Shown: positions 54,662 through 63,053 of the stretch, piece by piece
Position numbering within the stretch: the first letter of the stretch is position 1
How the letters are laid out: each line of letters opens with the position of its first letter
DNA from: Solirubrobacter sp963848475
GTDB lineage: Bacteria > Actinomycetota > Thermoleophilia > Solirubrobacterales > Solirubrobacteraceae
Assembly (NCBI GenBank): GCA_963848475.1
Contig: CAWKDW010000016.1
Coordinates: 177,597-241,596 of the forward strand
Direction: 5' to 3'
DNA length: 64,000 nt
Translations under genes and position numbers: made by a program
Notes under the pieces: generated by a model
What the model was told of the DNA's origin: nothing
The model's database searches: none
What the model saw: the letters and a program-made list of their open reading frames with translations, nothing else

Positions 54662-55050
54662 CGCAGCCATCCCATGATCTCTGCCTGGACGGCGAGCATC
54701 TCGCCGTCGTCGGTCTCGTGGTCCATCCCGGTGAGGTGCAGGACGCCGTGGACGACCGCCTCGACCAGGTCCTCGGTGTGCTCGGGGCAGATGAAGACGT
54801 CCCCGAGCTCCCGCTGTGAGGCCGGAAGCCCCGTCAGGTCCTCGTCGCCCTCGTCGACCGGGAAGGAGAGGACGTCGGTCGGCCCGGGCTTCTCGCGCCA
54901 GGTCTCGTTGAGCTCGGCGATCCGCTCGGCATCGACGAACTCGATCGCGACGTGGCCGTCCTCGATCCCCGCGGAGGCGGCCGCGTAGGCAACCGCCTCC
55001 TCCACGCGGCCCGGAGGCAGCGCGCTCCCGATCACATCTATCTCCAACAC
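54658..55050 (-). CDS. ybeY: endoribonuclease YbeY
   Basis: 130 residues. Metal-dependent RNase for rRNA maturation. Zinc motif HGVLHLTGMDHE near 101, preceded by TDVLSFPVDEGD and LGDVFICPE. GTG start immediately after the phoH stop (TAAGTG). The phoH-ybeY-era order is widely conserved. Confidence 0.96.
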   Translation of the reverse strand: MLEIDVIGSALPPGRVEEAVAYAAASAGIEDGHVAIEFVDAERIAELNETWREKPGPTDVLSFPVDEGDEDLTGLPASQRELGDVFICPEHTEDLVEAVVHGVLHLTGMDHETDDGEMLAVQAEIMGWLR

Positions 55051-56040
55051 TTAGGCGGTTCGCCGGCGATGATCGCCCGCAGGGCGCAATTCGCTGGTCT
55101 GCTCCGTCGAGTGCGCGTCGTAGGCCTCGACGATCCGCTGCACGAGCTTGTGGCGCACGACGTCGGCCCCGCCGAAGCGCACGAACTCGACGCCCTCGAT
55201 GTCCTTGAGGATGTCGCCGACCACGATCAGGCCGGACTTCTGGTCACGCGGCAGGTCGACCTGCGTCACGTCACCGGTGACGACCATGCGCGAGCCGAAC
55301 CCGAGCCGGGTCAGGAACATCTTCATCTGCTCAGGCGTCGTGTTCTGGGCCTCGTCGAGGATCACGAACGAGTCGTTGAGCGTGCGCCCGCGCATGAAGG
55401 CCAGCGGCGCGACCTCGATCACGCCCTTCTCCAGGTGCGCGGCGACGCGCTCCGGATCCATCATGTCGTTCAAGGCATCGAACAGCGGGCGCAGGTACGG
55501 ATCGACCTTCGCCATCAGATCGCCCGGGAGGAAGCCCAGCCGCTCGCCCGCCTCGACGGCCGGCCGCGTGAGGATGATCCGGTTGACCTCGCGCCGCGAC
55601 AGGGCCGCGGTGGCCATCGCCATCGCCAGGAACGTCTTGCCGGTACCGGCGGGCCCGACGCCGAAGGTCACGGTCGAGCGCCGGATCGCGTCCACATAGC
55701 GCTTCTGGTTGACCGACTTCGGCGCGACGCGCAGGTTGCGGTGGCGCCACACGACGTCCTCGAGCACCTTCGACGGCGACTCCGCGGACTCGAGCACGCG
55801 CGCGACGGACTCGATCGTCGCCGGACCGATGTCGTGGCCGCGCTCGACCAGCGAGCCGAGCTCGCGGATCACGGTCGCTCCGGCCTGCACCGCTTCGGCC
55901 TCGCCGTCCAGGGTCAGGATGTTGCCTCTCAAGAAGACTTCGCAGTCCAGATGCTCCTCGAGCGTGCGCAACGCTGCGTCGCGCGACCCGGCGAGCTCCG
56001 CCGCCACCTCGTTGGATACCTCGAGCTGCCTTCTTGCCAT
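55051..56040 (-). CDS. PhoH-family ATPase (PhoL type)
   Basis: 329 residues. N-terminal KH-like region (about 20-90), then the PhoH ATPase: GVGPAGTGKTFLAMAMA Walker A near 127, ILTRPAVEAGERLGFLPGD, FVILDEAQNTTPEQMKMFL Walker B, and VVTGDVTQVDLPRDQKSGL. Likely works with YbeY and Era in RNA metabolism. ATG directly follows the yqeY-type stop. Confidence 0.95.
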   Translation of the reverse strand: MARRQLEVSNEVAAELAGSRDAALRTLEEHLDCEVFLRGNILTLDGEAEAVQAGATVIRELGSLVERGHDIGPATIESVARVLESAESPSKVLEDVVWRHRNLRVAPKSVNQKRYVDAIRRSTVTFGVGPAGTGKTFLAMAMATAALSRREVNRIILTRPAVEAGERLGFLPGDLMAKVDPYLRPLFDALNDMMDPERVAAHLEKGVIEVAPLAFMRGRTLNDSFVILDEAQNTTPEQMKMFLTRLGFGSRMVVTGDVTQVDLPRDQKSGLIVVGDILKDIEGVEFVRFGGADVVRHKLVQRIVEAYDAHSTEQTSELRPAGDHRRRTA

Positions 56041-56469
56041 CTAGTTGAGCGCTTCCTTCACCTTGGTCGAGACCCGTTTACCGTCGACTCGGCCGCCGGC
56101 GGCTCCCATCACGTGCTTGATCACCTGGCCCATGTCGCGCGGGGACGAGGCCCCGGTGGCGGAAATCGCTTCCGCCACCAGCCCCGAGAGCTCCTCGTCG
56201 GAGAGCTCCGCGGGCAGATATGCCTCGATCGTCTCCGCCTCGAACGCCTCACCGTCCGCGAGCTCCGCGCGGCCCGCCTCGCGGAAGGCCAGCTCGGACT
56301 CGCGACGCCGCTTGCGTTCGCGCCGCAACACTGCCAATTCGTCGCCGTCGCCGTCCTTCGCTGACTTCTGGAGCTCGGAGAGCACCAGACGCAGCGCCGA
56401 GACGCGACTACGCTCCCCCGCCTTCATGGCGGTGGTGACGTCCGCTTTGATGCGGTCGGCGATCAGCAC
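56041..56469 (-). CDS. YqeY/GatB-like domain protein
   Basis: 142 residues, GTG start at 56469. Helical GatB/YqeY domain: MLIADRIKADVTTAMKAGER at the start, LRLVLSELQ, IEAYLPAELSDEELSGLVAE and the typical GQVIKHVMGAAGGRVDGKRV near the end. Free-standing YqeY proteins resemble the tRNA-binding tail of GatB; the role is uncertain. First gene of the phoH-ybeY-era run. Confidence 0.92.
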   Translation of the reverse strand: MLIADRIKADVTTAMKAGERSRVSALRLVLSELQKSAKDGDGDELAVLRRERKRRRESELAFREAGRAELADGEAFEAETIEAYLPAELSDEELSGLVAEAISATGASSPRDMGQVIKHVMGAAGGRVDGKRVSTKVKEALN

Positions 56470-56529
56470 CTCTACCCAGTGTACGGCGGGTCCCGGCGGC
56501 TCCCGCTGGTCTTTGGGCGCGTTCGAAGA

Positions 56530-57235
56530 TCAATCCGCACGCCGACGGCGCCTGATCCCGGCGATCACGCCGATCAGGATCCCGGCCACACCGCCGACGG
56601 CCGCGACCGCGGCGGACGGACCCGCGCTCGCCTCGGACACCGGCGCCGGAGTGGGAGTGGCGGTCGGCGTCGCGGTGGGGGTCGGCGTCGCCGCCGGCGA
56701 CGCGTTGGGCTGCGCGACGCCCTGCACCTGCGCGTCGAACGTGAACGGGATCTCCGCGCGCGGCGGCTCGCCCGGCCCGCGGTAGACGGCGTGCAGCGCG
56801 AGGTAGTAGACGCCGGCGCCGGCCCACGGCCCGCCGTCGCTGTCGTCCTCCTCGGCCGAGACGGTGTCGCTGGTGACCACGAGCGGCCCGCTCGTCGCCG
56901 GTGCCGAAGCCGAGCAGTCCGTTGTCGGCGCCCGTCGCCCGCGTGCGCGTCGGCGTGTGGATGTTGCCCGCCAGGTACGGCACGTCCATCCGCTGCACGG
57001 CCACGCTGTCGATGTCCGGATGGGTGAGCGTGACCTGCAGGGTCTGCCCCGCGGCGAGCTCGAAGCCGTAGTAGAGGTACTCGCCCGGCAGGATCGTGTC
57101 GCGGTAGCGGCCCGGTTCGAGCACGGGAGCGCTGTTGAAGGAGCCACCACCGACCACCGGCTCCCCGCGGTCCTGCGCGCGGGCGGGCGCGGCGAAGGCG
57201 AGCAGCACCAGCAGCGTGAGCGCGAGGAGCTTCAT
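56530..57235 (-). CDS. secreted membrane-anchored protein, companion of the VWA protein (one frameshift)
   Basis: About 234 residues. Signal peptide (LLALTLLVLLAFAAPARAQ), then a beta-rich ectodomain with YRDTILPGEYLYYGFELAAG and TLQVTLTHPDIDSVAVQRMD, resembling PPC-like domains. After an extra base near 56898 it continues GPLVVTSDTVSAEEDDSDGG and GVYYLALHAVYRGPGEPPRA. A Pro/Thr-rich linker and a C-terminal helix (VGGVAGILIGVIAGIRRRRR) anchor it. Overlaps the VWA gene by 4 bp. Confidence 0.7.
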
Positions 57236-58545
57236 GTCGCCGCCCTGCGGCCGAGCACGCTCGCGGCGATCAGGCCGACGACGATCCCGCCCGCGACGCA
57301 GCCCAGCACGATCAGCCAGCCGACCACCCCGCTCGAATCGTCAGCGCCGGGAGCCGACACCGTCGCCTGCGGACGGGCCGTCGCGGTCGGCGTGGGCGTC
57401 GGCGTGGCCAGCTCGCCCGCCGCGCTGACCGGCTCGACGTTCGCGCCCGGCTCGAGGAACTGGACGGCGATCTCGACCGGCGTCGCCGTGTCGAGCCCCT
57501 CCCCGCCCAGATGCTCGATCTGGACGCTGAAGGCATAGGTTCCCGGCGGGTCGCCCGGGACGCTGCGGACGCTGAGGCTGGTGGTCGCGCCGTAGACGTC
57601 GTCGAACGTCGCGCCCCGGATCGTCTGGGACTCGGTCACCGGCGTGCTGTCGTCGCCGGGCGTGTAGAGATCGAGCTGGAAGGCGCCGGTCCCGTCCGAG
57701 CCACGGGCCGGGATCGCGGTCGCCGAGACGATCGCCCGGCGCCCCTCGGGGACGTCGACCGAGAACCAGCGCGCGCCGGCCTCCGTCGGGAGCTCGTCGA
57801 GGAAGAGCCCCTGGCCGATGGCGGTCGCCTGCTCGCGCGAGGCCCCGCCCGCGGCCTCGGTGCCGGTCGGCTCGTAGGAGCGATAGGCGCGCGAGAGCAG
57901 GGCCGCCAGCTCGTCGCCGAGCGTGTCGGCGTCGGAGACGTCGACGTAGGACCCGCCGCCGGCCTCGGCGATGCAGCGCAGCTGCTTGCGCACACGATCG
58001 TTGACCTGGAAGCCGACGACCGAGATCGACATCTCGACGCCGCGCTTGGCCACCGTCTCGGCCGCCTTGCACGGGTCCGGCGGCGCGCAGTTGTCACCGC
58101 CGTCGGTCACCAGAACCACGCTGCGCCGTCCCTCCGCCGTGCCCAGATCGTCCGGCACGGCCAGCAGCGAGCGCCCGATCGGCGTCCGTCCCTTGCCCTC
58201 GAGCGCGTTGACGGTGCCGCGCAGCGCGTCCTTGTCGAGCGGGCCGACCGGGACCGTCAGCTCGGTGTCGCGGCAGCCCTCGCTGCGCGAGACCTCGCTG
58301 ACCTTCGAGCCGTAGACCCGGAGCCCGAGCGGCGCCCCTTCCGGCAGCCGGTCGACGAGCGTGTCGACGGCCTGCTTGGCCGCATCCAGGCGCGTCCCGC
58401 CGTTGCCCGCGTCCTCGTTCATCGACTTCGACGCGTCGAGCACGATCAGCGCCCGGTTGCGGGTGTCGGACGTCTGCGCGAACGCCGACGGCGCGGGTGC
58501 CAGCGCCAGCACGAGCGCGATGGCGAGAACGAGGCGTCCCAGCAC
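57232..58545 (-). CDS. secreted VWA-domain protein with C-terminal membrane anchor
   Basis: 437 residues, GTG start. Signal peptide ending SAFAQ, then a von Willebrand A domain with MIDAS motif ALIVLDASKSMNE (DxSxS) near 33, GRTPIGRSLLAV and VVLVTDGGDNC. A beta-sandwich region follows (GARWFSVDVPEGRRAIV, PGTYAFSVQIEHLGG), then a Pro/Thr linker and a final helix (GWLIVLGCVAGGIVVGLIAA). Faces outward. Lies directly downstream of the Flp pilin genes, so a role in pilus assembly or adhesion is plausible. Confidence 0.88.
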   Translation of the reverse strand: MLGRLVLAIALVLALAPAPSAFAQTSDTRNRALIVLDASKSMNEDAGNGGTRLDAAKQAVDTLVDRLPEGAPLGLRVYGSKVSEVSRSEGCRDTELTVPVGPLDKDALRGTVNALEGKGRTPIGRSLLAVPDDLGTAEGRRSVVLVTDGGDNCAPPDPCKAAETVAKRGVEMSISVVGFQVNDRVRKQLRCIAEAGGGSYVDVSDADTLGDELAALLSRAYRSYEPTGTEAAGGASREQATAIGQGLFLDELPTEAGARWFSVDVPEGRRAIVSATAIPARGSDGTGAFQLDLYTPGDDSTPVTESQTIRGATFDDVYGATTSLSVRSVPGDPPGTYAFSVQIEHLGGEGLDTATPVEIAVQFLEPGANVEPVSAAGELATPTPTPTATARPQATVSAPGADDSSGVVGWLIVLGCVAGGIVVGLIAASVLGRRAAT

Positions 58546-58555
58546 GCCCCGGAGG

Positions 58556-58753
58556 CTAGCCGCTACCGGCGATGTCGCGCACGATCTGCGAGAGCTTGTC
58601 GCCGATCGCCTGTCCGGGGTCGGTCAGCAGCAGCGCGCCGATGATCGCCGCGACGACGAGCAGGACGCCGATGTACTCGGCGCTCGTCTGCCCCGACGCG
58701 TCGCGCGTCCGAAGGCGGACCGCCAGCGAGAGTGCGACGTGGCGCGCGGGCAC
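58556..58753 (-). CDS. Flp/Fap-type pilin (second)
   Basis: 65 residues, GTG start at 58753. Short basic leader, then the prepilin cleavage context SG-QTSAEYIGVLL with Glu at position +5, and a hydrophobic helix (GVLLVVAAIIGALLL). Matches the Flp subunit of Tad pili. The C-terminus (DKLSQIVRDIAGSG) is short, as usual for Flp. Confidence 0.88.
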   Translation of the reverse strand: MPARHVALSLAVRLRTRDASGQTSAEYIGVLLVVAAIIGALLLTDPGQAIGDKLSQIVRDIAGSG

Positions 58754-58784
58754 GCGAGCAACGTAACGGCTGCGCGCCTACCGC

Positions 58785-58828
58785 CGCCAGGGTCCTGGGA
58801 CCCATCCCGCCATGGGCCAAAGGTCCCA
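58785..58828. promoter_or_regulatory. GGTCCCA/TGGGACC motif cluster upstream of the second pilin
   Basis: This stretch contains GGTCCTGGGACC and then AAAGGTCCCACG. The TGGGACC and GGTCCCA half-sites are the same as those in the palindromes upstream of the first pilin at 59233-59272, suggesting a shared binding site. The regulator is unproven; the adjacent NarL-type response regulator is the obvious candidate. Confidence 0.4.
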
Positions 58829-58838
58829 CGCACACGTA

Positions 58839-58864
58839 GGACCCGCCGGGTGACCGGCGGGTCC
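58839..58864 (-). terminator. hairpin between the two pilin genes
   Basis: GGACCCGCCGG (58839-58849) and CCGGCGGGTCC (58854-58864) are perfect 11-bp arms around GTGA, about 30 bp after the first pilin stop. Likely a terminator or mRNA stabiliser giving higher expression of the first, probably major, pilin. Confidence 0.7.
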
Positions 58865-58893
58865 TGAGGGCCCTGCGTGTGGATCGGAGGGGA

Positions 58894-59133
58894 CTACTTG
58901 ATGTCGGCGATCGCCTTGACCTTGTCCTTCAGGAAGCCGGCGAGGTCGCTGCCGACGCCGGAGCCGACGACCGCGGTGATGATCACGGCGACGAGGAGGA
59001 GGACGCCCATGTACTCAGCGGCGGTCTGCCCGCGGTTCTCCTTGGCGCGCTCGATGGCCGAGGCGAGGAAGGAGTACGCGGTGATGCAGGCGTTGCGGTA
59101 GGTGTCCTGCGTGGTGGTGGTGATGTCGGACAT
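58894..59133 (-). CDS. flp: Flp/Fap-type pilin (first, probably major)
   Basis: 79 residues. Long cytoplasmic leader (MSDITTTTQDTYRNACITAY onward), then the cleavage site RG-QTAAEYMGVLLLV with Glu at +5 and Tyr at +6, the hallmark of Flp prepilins, followed by a hydrophobic helix and a short basic tail. AGGGGGCTCAC before the ATG is a strong ribosome-binding site, fitting high expression. Confidence 0.92.
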   Translation of the reverse strand: MSDITTTTQDTYRNACITAYSFLASAIERAKENRGQTAAEYMGVLLLVAVIITAVVGSGVGSDLAGFLKDKVKAIADIK

Positions 59134-59232
59134 GTGAGCCCCCTGGCGAATCGGTTGACGACGACTGCCATCAATCTACGTTCGCCCCGGAGGCCGGGCC
59201 AGAGGCTCAGGACTCATCTTGGCGGGGGGTCG

Positions 59233-59272
59233 GAGGTCCCAATCCGACGTGGGACCTCTGGGTCCCGGGACC
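59233..59272. promoter_or_regulatory. double palindrome upstream of the first pilin gene
   Basis: GAGGTCCCA (59233-59241) and TGGGACCTC (59250-59258) are perfect 9-bp arms around 8 bases. Two bases on, GGTCCCGGGACC (59261-59272) is a perfect 12-bp palindrome. They lie 100-140 bp upstream of the pilin ATG, just past the response regulator stop. They may be regulator binding sites, a terminator for the upstream genes, or both. Confidence 0.5.
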
Positions 59273-59278
59273 GATGCT

Positions 59279-59926
59279 TCAGCGGTCGCGAACGCCGAGC
59301 CAGAGCGCGATCGCCTCGGCCCGCGAGTGGACGCCGATCTTCTCGTAGATCCGCGACAGGTGGTTCTTCACCGTCTTGTTGGTGATGAACAGCTCCTCGG
59401 CGATCGCGGCGTTGGACATGCCGCGCGCCAGCAGGTTCAGGACCTCACGCTCGCGCGAGGTCAGCGAGCCCATCCCGAGCTCGTCGCTCTCGTTCTCGGT
59501 CCCGGGCGCCCGGCGCAGGGCCTCGAAGACCGCGGGCGTGATCGCCGGCGAGAGCACCATCTCGCCCGCGGCGACGGCCTTGATGCGGCTCTCCAGGTCC
59601 TCGGGCTCGAAGCGCCCGTGCACGAGGTAGCCGGCCGCGCCGTTGCGGATCGCGCCCGTCACGAGCTGCTCGTCCTCGGAGTAGGACAGCATCAGCACCT
59701 TCGCCTTCTCCGACAGCGGTCCCGCGGCGGCCACGCCGTCCATCACCGGCATGCGGACGTCCAGGCACACCACGTCCGGGGACACGGTGCGGGCGACCTC
59801 GATCGCCTCGCGGCCGTTGCCGGCCTCACCGACGACCTCGATCCCCTGGGCGTCGGCCAGCAACGAGGCAATGCCTCGCCGCACGATCGCGTTGTCGTCC
59901 ACGAGCAATACGCGGATCACTGCCAA
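59279..59926 (-). CDS. NarL/FixJ-type response regulator
   Basis: 215 residues. Receiver domain with VLLVDDNAIVRRG, phospho-acceptor Asp in VVCLDVRMPVMDG near 56 and the conserved Lys region GAAGYLVHG. C-terminal LuxR-type HTH: LTSREREVLNLLARGMSNAA, IAEELFITNKTVKNHLSRIY. Overlaps the histidine kinase gene by 10 bp. Likely controls the flanking Tad/Flp pilus genes. Confidence 0.95.
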   Translation of the reverse strand: MAVIRVLLVDDNAIVRRGIASLLADAQGIEVVGEAGNGREAIEVARTVSPDVVCLDVRMPVMDGVAAAGPLSEKAKVLMLSYSEDEQLVTGAIRNGAAGYLVHGRFEPEDLESRIKAVAAGEMVLSPAITPAVFEALRRAPGTENESDELGMGSLTSREREVLNLLARGMSNAAIAEELFITNKTVKNHLSRIYEKIGVHSRAEAIALWLGVRDR

Positions 59927-61221
59927 GTGAAGCCCTCCACTGCGTCGCCGCGCACGGTATCGGACGCGACGGCGGGCGGCGGCGGCTCCGGACCCTCGCG
60001 CTGGCGCGCCGGTGCGAGCGCCGGGACCCAGGCCGAGATCACGCAGCCCTCGCCGGGCTCGGACTCGACGCTCAGGTCTCCTCCCGCCAGGCGGGCACGC
60101 TCGCGCATCCCGCGTAGGCCGAAGGACCCCACGGCCTCGAGGGTCTCGAGGTCGTCGGGCGCCTCGAAGCCGTCGCCGTCGTCGGCGACGGTCAGCACGA
60201 CCCGCTCGCCCAGCCGGCGCAGGTGGATGTCGACGCGGGTCGCGTGGGCGTAGCGCTCGACGTTGGCGAGCGCCTCCTTGAGGATCCAGCGCAGCTCGCG
60301 CAGCGCGAGCGACGGCAGCGGGCCGACGTCGTCGAGCGAGCCGCCGACGAGCGTGCCGGTCCGCTCGCCCCAGCGCGCCGCCTCGGAGCGGATCGCGGTC
60401 GGCAGCGGCAGCTCGGCGTCGTCGCGGCCGCGCAGGCCGCTGAGCAGCTCGCGCGCCTCCTGGGCGGCCGTGCGGGCGTCGACGGCGAGCTTGCGCGCGT
60501 CCTCCTCCGCGCCGACCGGGTCGACGCGGATCCGGCGCGAGAGCGCCAGCGCCGAGAAGCCGATCCCGTGCACGGTCTTGGCCAGCGAGTCGTGCATGTC
60601 GCGGGCGAGCCGCTCACGCTCGGCCTGCGCGGCCAGCGTGCGCTCCTGCTCGGCCAGTGTGTCCTCGGCCTCGGCCTGGCGGTCGAGCACGCGCCGCGCG
60701 CCGGCCCCGGCGACCGCCACGATCGGATACAGCGACGGCAGCACGACCAGCGTGCGGAAGTCGACCAGCGTCTCGTCGATCGGCGCCCGGATGTGGATCG
60801 CGTACGCGTAGACGATGATCAGCATCACCGAGAACAGCGCCGCGCCCGGGTAGCCGTAGACCAGGCCGCCGAGCAGCGCGGTGCCGAGCGTGAAGAAGAA
60901 GAACGGGCTGTCGACGCCCGTGAGCACGAGGATCAGCGCCGCGAGCACCAGTTCGCCCGCCAGATACGACGGGTGGCGGACGAGGATCGGGCCGACCTGC
61001 TCCCAGCGCAGCACCGGCAGCAGCGACGCGACGGTCGCGACCAGGATCGCGGCGATCACGAGCCCGCGGTGCTCCGCCTCGCCCAGCGAGAAGAGCGAGA
61101 AGAGCGTGATCAGCAGGATGAAGCCGCGGACGTTGAGGATCAGGCGACAGGCACTGCCGAGCCAACCGCCGGCTCCATCGGCGCCGCGTCCTTCGAGCCG
61201 TAGCGGCGGCTTATCCGCCAA
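59917..61221 (-). CDS. NarL-family sensor histidine kinase
   Basis: 434 residues. About five membrane helices (30-165) form the sensor with little extracellular sequence, as in intramembrane sensors. Then a coiled coil (RQAEAEDTLAEQERTLAAQ), the HisKA_3 box ERLARDMHDSLAKTVHGIGF with the phospho-His near 206, and an ATPase domain with LKEALANVERYAHAT, VADDGDGFE and GSFGLRGMRERARLAGG. Overlaps the tadC-type gene by 11 bp, so it is part of the pilus operon. Confidence 0.94.
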   Translation of the reverse strand: MADKPPLRLEGRGADGAGGWLGSACRLILNVRGFILLITLFSLFSLGEAEHRGLVIAAILVATVASLLPVLRWEQVGPILVRHPSYLAGELVLAALILVLTGVDSPFFFFTLGTALLGGLVYGYPGAALFSVMLIIVYAYAIHIRAPIDETLVDFRTLVVLPSLYPIVAVAGAGARRVLDRQAEAEDTLAEQERTLAAQAERERLARDMHDSLAKTVHGIGFSALALSRRIRVDPVGAEEDARKLAVDARTAAQEARELLSGLRGRDDAELPLPTAIRSEAARWGERTGTLVGGSLDDVGPLPSLALRELRWILKEALANVERYAHATRVDIHLRRLGERVVLTVADDGDGFEAPDDLETLEAVGSFGLRGMRERARLAGGDLSVESEPGEGCVISAWVPALAPARQREGPEPPPPAVASDTVRGDAVEGFTWQ

Positions 61222-62117
61222 AGAGGCTGCCTTCGCTCCCCTGCATGCTGAAGTAGATCGAGAGCAGGATAAGGATCATCGACCCCGGCACGATCAGGGT
61301 CGTGACCAGCAGGCTGACGCGCGGGCTGGCGCGCTGCGCGCGGCGGCGGGCCTGCTGGTTGGCCATCCGGCGCATGTCGATCGCGATGTCGTTGAGCGCC
61401 TCCGAGAGCGGCACGCCGAGCTCCTCGGCCTGCATCTGCGCGGCGACGAAGGACTTCAGGCTGTCGGACTCGTTGCGCTCGCGCAGGGCGAGGAAGGCGT
61501 CGCGCCGGTCCTTGCCGAGGTCGATCTGGCGCAGCACGGTCAGCATCTCCTCCCCCACCGGGCCGCCGAGCGACTCCGAGACGCGGCGCAGCGCGTAGCG
61601 ATAGCCGAGGCCGGCGCGGACGCTGACGGCGAGGATGTCGAGGAAGTCGGGCAGCGTGCGCTCGATCGCCTCCTGGCGCAGCCGTCCCGCCCGCGAGAGG
61701 TAGATGTTCGGGCCCGAACCAGCCCGCGAGCGCGAGCATTCCGATGATGATCGGCGGCGCGCCGATCAGCAGCAGCACGCCGCCGAGGCCGAGGCCCAAC
61801 AGCAGCGTCAGCGCGGCCTTGCGCCCGATGAAGCGCTGCACGGTCATCCCGGCCGGGCGGCCGGCGTAGTCGAGCTTGCGCTCGAGCGCCTCGCGCCGCC
61901 CGGAGCGCAGGCTCGGCGCCAGGCTCGGCCCGAGCCGCGCCGCCATCGCCTCCACGAGCTTCGCGGTCACGGAGGTGCGCTCGGTGTGCTCGCGCATCCC
62001 ACCGACGCGGCCGCCGAGACGCTCGACCGGCCCCGCGTCGCGCAGCATCGGGATCGCGGCCAGCCCGATCACCAGGCAGAGGACCGTCAGCAGGCCGAAG
62101 AGCAGGGGCATCGACAT
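61211..62117 (-). CDS. tadC: type II secretion F-family protein, TadC-like (one frameshift)
   Basis: About 301 residues. Inner-membrane platform protein of the Tad pilus. N-terminal helix (MSMPLLFGLLTVLCLVIGLA), cytoplasmic region, two central helices, then T2SSF domain with VLRQIDLGKDRRDAFLALRE, AAQMQAEELGVPLSEALNDI and a last helix (LIVPGSMILILLSIYF). An extra base near 61713 shifts the frame. Starts 2 bp after tadB. Confidence 0.9.
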
Positions 62118-62119
62118 GG

Positions 62120-63053
62120 CTAGACGTCGATCCTCGTCGTCCGCCGGATCAGCACGAAGGCGAGCGACCACAGCGCGCCGGCGACGACGATGCCCGCGAT
62201 GCCGATCGGCGAGCCCGTCATCTCCTTGGTGACGCCGGGCGACATGAAGTTCAGCAGCAGGATCGTGCCCGCGCCGACGCCGGCGACGACGTAGGACGTG
62301 AACACGACGCCGGAGAGCAGCGTCGTGACCTCGCGCCGGAGGTCCTTGCGCGCGTCGAGCGTCGCGGCCAGCTCGCTCAGGGCGCGCACGGTGTCGCCAC
62401 CGGCGCGCTGCTGGATCACGATCGTCGTCATCAGCACCGAGACCTCGCGCGACGGCAGCCGGGCGCTGAGGTTGTCGAGCGCGCCCTCGATCGACTGCCC
62501 GAGCCGCAGCTCCTCGACGACGCGGCGCAGTTCCTCGCCGCCGGGATCGGCGAGCTCGCGCGAGGCCATCCCGATCGCCTGCGGCATCGACAGGCCGGCG
62601 GCGGCGCCGTTGGCCAGCATCCGGCCGATGTCGGGCAGCTGCTCGATGAAGGCCTCGCTGCGCTGCCCGCGGCGGCGCTCGATCAGGCCGCGCGCGACGA
62701 GGATCGAGCCGCCGACGGCCATCACCAGCGCCAGCCCGCGCGCGAACAGCAGGCTCAGGACGACCCAGCTCAGCAGCGACGACGCGAGCACGAGGCCGAC
62801 GAGCTCGATCGGCGCGCAGCTTGATGCCGGCGCCCGCGAGCGAGGCGGCGAGCCTGCGCCCGCTGGAGGTGCGGCGGAAGCGGACGTCGAGCGCCCGGAC
62901 CAGGCTGCGCCCGCTCGCCTCGTCGCCGCCGGCCTGGCCGCGCGCGGCGAGCTCCGCGCTGCGGCTCGTGCCCGCCAGCAGCTGCCACATGCCGAGCACC
63001 CCGACCGCGCCGGAGGCCAGCAGCAACAGCAGCGCGTAGGACGCGTTGGTCAT
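62120..63053 (-). CDS. tadB: type II secretion F-family protein, TadB-like (one frameshift)
   Basis: About 310 residues from ATG 63053, which overlaps the tadA stop. N-terminal helix (YALLLLLASGAVGVLGMWQL), a cytoplasmic segment, then after an extra base near 62820 a helix pair and the T2SSF domain: FIEQLPDIGRMLANGAAAGL, IQQRAGGDTVRALSELAATL and a C-terminal helix. Partner of TadC in the pilus platform. Confidence 0.9.
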
